Source of the DNA: CAZZKJ01 sp964654695
GTDB lineage: Bacteria > Krumholzibacteriota > Krumholzibacteriia > WVZY01
Assembly: GCA_964654695.1 (NCBI GenBank)
Contig: CAZZKJ010000014.1
Coordinates: 1 to 51,048 of the forward strand
DNA: 51,048 nucleotides
Direction of reading: 5' to 3'
A program made the translations under genes and the position numbers. The notes under the pieces are model-generated. The model saw only the letters and a list, made by a program, of their open reading frames with translations. It was not told where the DNA came from and did no database searches. Shown here one piece after another: positions 45,800-51,048 of this stretch (its first letter is position 1; every line of letters starts with the position of its first letter).

Positions 45800-47431
45800 T
45801 CAAGGCCCGACCGGATTCCACCCCAGTTCTATGACTTCAAAATCGGCGGCGCTGAGGCTGTGAAAGGCGGGATTCAAGACGCCGCTGTTCCAGCGGTTAT
45901 CCATGGTACCCTGAATGAACATATCGCTGCCGTTATCGGCCAGAATGAGTCCGTATTTTTTCATTGCCCTGAAGATCTTCTGCATGCCGGCGGAATAACC
46001 GCTTATATCGACAGATGCCTTGAGACGGAATCTGGCGCCGAGCGGAGGAGCGCTGCTGTTCGACCCGCCCACATGCGAAGCCGGCCAGACATATCCGTTC
46101 GTCGCTCGGGTCGTGAATCTCATTGCATGGGTTATCTCCCCGGATCCATACACTTCATCATATTTTATCAACCCGGAGAATACTTCCAGGCCGGCTGCAT
46201 CGGTCGAGGTCCATCCTTCCGGCCGTCTGTCATTTGTCGATAGATTGAAAACCGCTCCCGAGGATGCCTCCCAGCGGGACAGAGATGAATTCCAATGCGT
46301 TCCGAATGTTTCGAAAAGAAACCAGTTGTCCCTGTCGACAATTAGCATATGCCGGTCGCCGCTCGTTCCTCCACCGGGAACACCCCCCTCTATAAAATTT
46401 GCCAGGAGATAAGCTTCATCGGGGATGGGATAGCCGGGAGCGCGGCCGGGGGCGCCGTCGTCGCTTTCATCGCCGTACGATGTAAATGTTATTATTTTCA
46501 AAGGTTCATTCCCCGACACCCCGATATAGGGAAGACCGTACGGCGGCTGCCCGAAATCCGGATGCATTGAAATTCCCGGCCCGATCCAGTTTATAAAATT
46601 CTGAGAACTGGGATCAAGCGGAGCGCTTGATACATCCAGATTCCACCAGTTATTCTGGGGACGAATCTGGCGTCCGGTAAAATCTTCATTGAGAACCGTT
46701 CCCGAACTTCCTCCACCGGAATTGTCTACTGTGACCGTAACCGCTACCGAAAATGCTGCATTATTCGACAAATCGACTGCTTTGGCATAAATCGTGTGAG
46801 GACTCTGATCGGCCAGAGATCTTGTATCCCAAAAATGTTCGTAAGGAGGATTGTATTCGATGGCGTTTTGAGGAACCGCATCATCGATATAGAATTCTAC
46901 GAATTGAACACCGACATTATCATTTGCATCCGCCAGAATGTCGATCGTTCCGCTGACCACAGTTCCATCGTGGGGGTAAATAATTGTTGCAAAGGGAGGA
47001 GTTGTATCGCCCGGAGGATTTGAACCGTTCATCACGAACACGCTTATAGTATCCGAAAAATACTCGTCTGCGGAGGCATCCACAGCGAAAGCAAATATCG
47101 AATACCACGAAGAATCCGCATACGCTCTCGTATCCCAATTGTATGTATAGGGCGAATAATTGTCGGTGGCACCTGAAGGACTGGTTCCGTTTATGTAGAA
47201 ACTCACCGCTGTGACTGCGGGATTATTTGCAACCGTGGCCGACAGGGTTACGTTCCCGGATAACGTGCTTCCATCCGCGGGCCCCGTAAGGCTCACCAGG
47301 GTGGGCGTAGTGTTGGGATTGCCGTTATTATTGTTTGAATCGGTTTCGCTGGGAGTGGGGCCGCACCCCAATGCCGCGATTACTCCGGCCAGGGACAATA
47401 TGAAGATTAAACGGGCGATTCGAAAAATCAT
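45800..47431 (-). CDS. Ig-like-domain lipoprotein with a conserved C-terminal domain of unknown function
   Basis: 543 residues. Lipobox 'AALGC' (C23), an Asn/Pro/Thr-rich linker, then two Ig-like repeats (about 45-130 and 140-235) that share 'GPADGSTLSGNVTLSA'/'YPHDGTVVSGTIDILA' and 'WDTRxxAD' motifs. A C-terminal domain of about 290 residues begins 'PQNNWWNLDVSSAPLDP' and contains 'GDRHMLIVDRDNWFLFETF', 'RPEGWTSTDAAGLEVFSGLI', 'YDEV', 'ITHAMRFTT' and 'KKYGLILADNGSDMFI'. I have the impression that this domain recurs in extracellular proteins of several phyla without an assigned activity. His and Asp/Glu in those motifs could form a site. GGAGG precedes the ATG. Confidence 0.84.
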   Translation of the reverse strand: MIFRIARLIFILSLAGVIAALGCGPTPSETDSNNNNGNPNTTPTLVSLTGPADGSTLSGNVTLSATVANNPAVTAVSFYINGTSPSGATDNYSPYTYNWDTRAYADSSWYSIFAFAVDASADEYFSDTISVFVMNGSNPPGDTTPPFATIIYPHDGTVVSGTIDILADANDNVGVQFVEFYIDDAVPQNAIEYNPPYEHFWDTRSLADQSPHTIYAKAVDLSNNAAFSVAVTVTVDNSGGGSSGTVLNEDFTGRQIRPQNNWWNLDVSSAPLDPSSQNFINWIGPGISMHPDFGQPPYGLPYIGVSGNEPLKIITFTSYGDESDDGAPGRAPGYPIPDEAYLLANFIEGGVPGGGTSGDRHMLIVDRDNWFLFETFGTHWNSSLSRWEASSGAVFNLSTNDRRPEGWTSTDAAGLEVFSGLIKYDEVYGSGEITHAMRFTTRATNGYVWPASHVGGSNSSAPPLGARFRLKASVDISGYSAGMQKIFRAMKKYGLILADNGSDMFIQGTMDNRWNSGVLNPAFHSLSAADFEVIELGWNPVGP

Positions 47432-47583
47432 AACGCGCCTCCATGGATGTTTATGCTGGGATGAGCCGGGGCGCTGTTAGAAGCGCTTTTCTTCCCTTGT
47501 CGATCACATTGCAAGGAATTTAATATTATTACCGGAAAATTAAAAGCAATTATTATGCCCGGCAGGGTGTATTATGGAAGTCT

Positions 47584-49005
47584 TTATTTTATATAACCTA
47601 AAGAGCGAAGCTGTTCTATTCTTTCTTCCTGGTCTATGGCTTCCCTGATTCTTGCACTCCGGGAGGCAAGCCATTTCTTGGTATCATGGGTATCGACATA
47701 CTCTATGGGAAACTTCGACAGCACGATTGGATCTATCAACCCACGCAGAGGAACTCCGTGCATATCCTTTCCGACCGGAATACCGAGGAGGGACAGGATC
47801 GTTGGGGTTATATCCGTTACGCTTCCTATTGTTGGAATCTCTGCGGGAGAAATTTCACCGATCTGCAGTGCTTGATGTTTTATTCCATATCCGCATGTTA
47901 TAATCACGCCCGGAGGAGCATCCAGATGATGCCCTGAGGATCGCAGCCATGCCGGATCGGCGGTATTGAAAACCTGAGTTTTATTTTCCGCATGCATACC
48001 GTGATCGGAGACAATTATCACCGATGCATCGGCTGGAGCCAGCTGCAAGAGCTCGCCGATGGTTCTATCCACGAATTCATATTCTTTCTCTATTATATGC
48101 GCGTAGTTTTCTATCTGGCTTTTGTCGGGAGGATTATCGAACTGTTCGGGATGAGCGTATCTCCAGAATCGATGCGCTACAACATCCGTTCCACCGATAT
48201 AGAGGGCCATCAAGTCAAAATGTTCTTTCTTTTCGAGAAGCATGCGGGCAGCTTTTATATACGTCGCATCGGCTCTGAACGCCCAAAGGGATTCCTTCCA
48301 AATCTTCTTTTCAAATTCCCCCGGAGGATTCGGCATTTCGCCGAACATGGATACTGTTATGCTGTCGAGGGACCCATCGACCTCTTCAAGAATATCCATG
48401 ACTGTATTTTGATGATCCGGTGGATAAACCTGGCCTTCAATCCCTTTTAGAAACGCTCCCTTCATCATTCCTTCCTGCGGATTCTCGAGAACTCCCAGCG
48501 TGTTGGTCTGGCTGATCATGATCCCGTTTATTTTTTCAGCGGGATAAGTCAACCACCACCCGATGCAGTAAACACTGCGTTCATAATCGCTGAGTATATT
48601 CCAGAACGCCTTGGTTTTCCTGTGTCCGCTCGTATAGTACCTGTATCCCGTCTGGCCTTCGGTGCCGCCGGTTTTGTAAACAAAGTTTAGTATGCCGTGC
48701 TTTTGCGGAATCTTGCCGGTGGCGACCGTTGTCCATATTACCGCTGAAAATGTGGGATCCATGGTTTCGAGATAACCGGCCGATCCGTTCTCGATCAACC
48801 GCTTTATAATCGGCAGTTTGCCTTCGGCGAGGAGCGGCTGCAGTATATGCCACTCAAGACCGTCGACGGCAAAGAGGATCACCGGGCGTGAAGCCGCCTT
48901 TTTATCGCCCGTGTTCTTTCCCGTGCATGCATAAACGCCTCCGAGAGATGCGGCGGCAAGAAGACAACATATTGTGATTTTAATTTCGGATTTTCTTGAG
49001 GCCAT
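47584..49005 (-). CDS. Type I phosphodiesterase/nucleotide-pyrophosphatase-like lipoprotein
   Basis: 473 residues. N-terminal hydrophobic segment with 'VYAC' as lipobox (C27). Alkaline-phosphatase-fold features in order: 'FAVDGLEWHIL' (metal Asp), 'SAVIWTTVATG' with a Thr nucleophile, 'YIGGTDVVAHRFW' (metal Asp and His), 'VIIVSDHGM' (Asp-His) and 'SGHH' near the end. This is the two-zinc type I phosphodiesterase pattern, used for hydrolysis of phosphodiesters or pyrophosphates; the substrate is unknown. The C terminus 'EQLRSLGYIK' matches that of the sulfatase-fold gene at 38595. AAGGTG lies 7 bases before the ATG. Confidence 0.88.
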   Translation of the reverse strand: MASRKSEIKITICCLLAAASLGGVYACTGKNTGDKKAASRPVILFAVDGLEWHILQPLLAEGKLPIIKRLIENGSAGYLETMDPTFSAVIWTTVATGKIPQKHGILNFVYKTGGTEGQTGYRYYTSGHRKTKAFWNILSDYERSVYCIGWWLTYPAEKINGIMISQTNTLGVLENPQEGMMKGAFLKGIEGQVYPPDHQNTVMDILEEVDGSLDSITVSMFGEMPNPPGEFEKKIWKESLWAFRADATYIKAARMLLEKKEHFDLMALYIGGTDVVAHRFWRYAHPEQFDNPPDKSQIENYAHIIEKEYEFVDRTIGELLQLAPADASVIIVSDHGMHAENKTQVFNTADPAWLRSSGHHLDAPPGVIITCGYGIKHQALQIGEISPAEIPTIGSVTDITPTILSLLGIPVGKDMHGVPLRGLIDPIVLSKFPIEYVDTHDTKKWLASRSARIREAIDQEERIEQLRSLGYIK

Positions 49006-49198
49006 CTATAACACCTTCTACTGCTTGAGATTCGGGAAAATGATTTTTATTTTGTTATCGATTTTTCGGTCATAATTATAGTGGAATCCTCTTGATTATG
49101 ACATCGAAATCCTTTTGCCCGGCATCTCAACACCTGATATACTCTCTGCTTTCTCAATCGGTCCTTTTCCCAAATATCAGAAAAGAAAAGGAAAATAC

Positions 49199-50935
49199 AT
49201 GTCCTCTGAGCACAAACCTTTTGTTCCTGCGGGCGAATCCCTGCGGGATTTCAATGTAAAAACCGTCGTCCTCGGTGTGATCCTGGGTGCGGTTTTCGGG
49301 AGCGCTAATGCTTACCTGGGCCTTCGCGTCGGGCTGACGATAAGTACGGCGATTCCGCTTGCAGTGGTATCGGTAGCGGTTTTGAGAATCATCTCGCCCG
49401 TATTCGGGCGCTCGACGATCCTTGAATGCAACATCTCCCAAACCGCTGGATCCGCCAGTTCGTCGCTCGCATCCGGAATAATTTTCACTATCCCCGCGCT
49501 GTTTATATGGGGTTACCAGCCGTCGCTCATTCAGATAACGCTTCTCGCTATTTGCGGAGGTGTTCTGGGGATTCTGTTCATGATACCACTCCGGCAGTTT
49601 TTGATAGTTAAAGAACACGGCAAGCTGCCTTACCCGGAAGGCACCGCCGCAGCAGAGGTTCTGGTCGCCGCATCCGAAGGCGGAGCTACAGCTAAAAACG
49701 TTTTTGTCGGGCTTGGAATCGGAGCGCTTTACAAGAGCTTGATATCCCTTCTCTATTTATGGCCCGACGTAGTCTGGGCCAAACTGCCCTTCATAAAAAA
49801 AGCCGAGGTAGGCATATCCACAACACCGGCTCTTCTCGGTGTCGGATACATACTGGGAAGAAGAATAGGCGCGATCATGGTCGGCGGCGGATTGATTTCA
49901 TGGGTTGTAATCATACCCATAATCGCCCACAAGTTCGGCGGTGCACCGATTTGGGAATCGACTCTTTCATACCTTCGGACCAAAGGACTGGATCCATCAA
50001 TCACAACTATAGACGGTCTGAGCGCGAAGCAGATTTGGGACGCCTATATTCGGATAATCGGTGCCGGGGCCGTTGCCGCCGCCGGCATAATCACGGTTTT
50101 CAGATCCGTACCCACGATGATCGCATCGCTAAAGATCGGCATCAAGGAAATAAAAAAGAGCGCCGTGGCCCTATCCGCAGGAAAACTCAGAACCGAGCAG
50201 GATCTATCCCTCAAATGGGTACTTGCAGGAGTGACCGCGGTAATCGCCCTCGTTACTCTTTTGCCCGGCATAATAGGAGAGCACACTTTCTTCTTCATGC
50301 GTTTTATAAGCGCTCTTGGAATCGCCCTATTCGCTTTTTGCTTCGTAACCGTATCGTCGCGTATTGTGGGACTAATCGGCGTTTCCTCAAACCCGACATC
50401 GGGAATGGCGATCGTAACCCTGCTCGGTGTCGGGCTTATTTTCAAATTCCTCGGTTGGTCGGATTTAACCGGCAAGATCACGGCTCTCACAATAGGCACG
50501 GTGGTCTGCGTGGCCGCGTCCATAGCCGGCGATATATCTCAGGATCTTAAGACCGGTTTTCTTATAGGAGCTACTCCAAAAAAACAACAGACCGTGGAAC
50601 TTTTGAGCGCTATCGGTTCGGCATTTTTCGTATGCCTCGCCGTTTTCTATCTCGGCAAAGCCTACGGATTCGGTTCGGACGCTCTTCCCGCCCCACAGGC
50701 CACGCTCATGAAAACAGTCCTCGACGGAGTACTCGGCGGTAATCTCAGGTGGGATCTCGTGGGAGTCGGCGCGCTCTTCGCCGTCCTGGTTATGGTCGTC
50801 CGTATACCGCCGCTTCCGTTCGCGGTCGGCATGTACCTGCCGCTGGATACGATGATGCCGGTATTCATCGGCGGACTTTTACGTCACTATGTAGATTCCA
50901 AATACCAGTCGGCCGGAGAGGGAGAAAAAAAATAG
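49199..50935 (+). CDS. OPT-family oligopeptide transporter
   Basis: 578 residues of mostly hydrophobic helices. OPT signatures: 'RDFNVKTVVLGVILGAVFGS' near the N terminus, 'LECNISQTAGSASSSLASGI', 'LPYPEGTAAAEVL' and 'DISQDLKTGFLIGATPKKQQ'. The family imports oligopeptides or metal-chelate complexes with protons across the inner membrane. The protein ends soon after 'VGMYLPLDTMMPVFIGGLLR', whereas I recall many bacterial members having further membrane segments there; the downstream frame shows no continuation. ATG 49199 follows AAAAGGAAAA; the frame is open from 49115 but without a ribosome site. A strong terminator follows. Confidence 0.9.
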   Translation: MSSEHKPFVPAGESLRDFNVKTVVLGVILGAVFGSANAYLGLRVGLTISTAIPLAVVSVAVLRIISPVFGRSTILECNISQTAGSASSSLASGIIFTIPALFIWGYQPSLIQITLLAICGGVLGILFMIPLRQFLIVKEHGKLPYPEGTAAAEVLVAASEGGATAKNVFVGLGIGALYKSLISLLYLWPDVVWAKLPFIKKAEVGISTTPALLGVGYILGRRIGAIMVGGGLISWVVIIPIIAHKFGGAPIWESTLSYLRTKGLDPSITTIDGLSAKQIWDAYIRIIGAGAVAAAGIITVFRSVPTMIASLKIGIKEIKKSAVALSAGKLRTEQDLSLKWVLAGVTAVIALVTLLPGIIGEHTFFFMRFISALGIALFAFCFVTVSSRIVGLIGVSSNPTSGMAIVTLLGVGLIFKFLGWSDLTGKITALTIGTVVCVAASIAGDISQDLKTGFLIGATPKKQQTVELLSAIGSAFFVCLAVFYLGKAYGFGSDALPAPQATLMKTVLDGVLGGNLRWDLVGVGALFAVLVMVVRIPPLPFAVGMYLPLDTMMPVFIGGLLRHYVDSKYQSAGEGEKK

Positions 50936-51005
50936 CATCAGGGGTTGTCAATTAAATTTACAAAAGCTACATTTCTGAGTAATTCATTTTTGCATTTTTC
51001 ATTAT

Positions 51006-51048
51006 GGCAGGTTTCGGCACTCATTTCGCCGGGCCTGCCTTATTTTTT
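51006..51048 (+). terminator. Intrinsic terminator after the OPT transporter
   Basis: GGCAGG (51006-51011) pairs with CCTGCC (51034-51039), with an inner CGGC/GCCG pairing, followed by TTATTTTTT to the window end. Confidence 0.85.

Noticed and set aside
49060..49085. Promoter for the OPT gene
   Set aside because: TTGTTA and a TATAG-like box occur but with poor match and spacing.
1..51048. CRISPR arrays, tRNA or rRNA genes, insertion sequences, prophage
   Set aside because: No direct-repeat arrays, cloverleaf or rRNA sequences, transposase or phage genes seen on reading.

Overview
The window reads as chromosomal DNA of a free-living Gram-negative bacterium with a large outer-membrane and periplasmic repertoire. 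Evidence for an outer membrane is a TonB-dependent receptor, two RND efflux gene sets and many lipoproteins or exported proteins. The mix of a tricorn-type protease, PD40 and 6-bladed propellers, ATP-type PEP carboxykinase, Alvin-type ferredoxin, OPT transporter and alkaline-phosphatase-fold enzymes ending in 'SLGYIK' recalls uncultivated FCB-like or Acidobacteria/Aminicenantes-like lineages. That placement is a guess from gene content. GC content looks close to half, codon use is even, and I saw no phage, insertion sequence, CRISPR, tRNA or rRNA.

Layout. 1-4.7 kb: an interrupted Cache-HAMP-GGDEF protein, a ferredoxin with a clear sigma-70-type promoter, an exported PD40 propeller and an MmgE/PrpD-family protein. 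4.8-9 kb: a TonB-dependent receptor behind a TPP riboswitch, terminator and strong promoter on the minus strand, divergent from a PLP decarboxylase. 9.1-18.3 kb: a 6-bladed propeller protein, a terminator, then RND set 1 (adaptor, permease, permease). 18.3-27.6 kb, all minus: tricorn-like protease, YjbQ-family protein, exported HExxH peptidase, pckA, aspartate-type aminotransferase and a cupin. Aminotransferase and pckA overlap by one base and pckA lies 3 bp from the peptidase, so these form an operon. 27.9-35.3 kb: RND set 2, with the same adaptor-permease-permease order. 35.3-44.7 kb, minus: a hybrid kinase, an amidase remnant, a 2-Cys peroxiredoxin, a membrane sulfatase-fold enzyme overlapping an M48 peptidase, a second hybrid kinase and a GAF protein resembling free-methionine-sulfoxide reductase. 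44.9-51 kb: an exported DUF4412-like protein, an Ig-domain lipoprotein, a lipoprotein phosphodiesterase and, on the plus strand, an OPT transporter with its terminator.

Functional themes. (1) Thiamin uptake: the riboswitch shows both a terminator and a perfect 8-bp competing antiterminator pairing. (2) Two RND triads, neither with a TolC gene; all four permeases share Asp-Asn in TM4 and Asn at the usual TM10 lysine. (3) A gluconeogenic aspartate-oxaloacetate-PEP module joined to an exported peptidase. (4) Two hybrid kinases whose PAS domains carry a Cys-x2-Cys-Pro cluster, one next to a redox-type GAF protein. The most checkable oddities are the nonsense codon in the GGDEF domain, the amidase 3' remnant against the peroxiredoxin terminator, the degenerate receiver in the second kinase and the Thr in place of the sulfatase Cys. 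I found no clearly new multi-gene system; the duplicated RND triads and the Cys-PAS/GAF signalling unit are the best leads.
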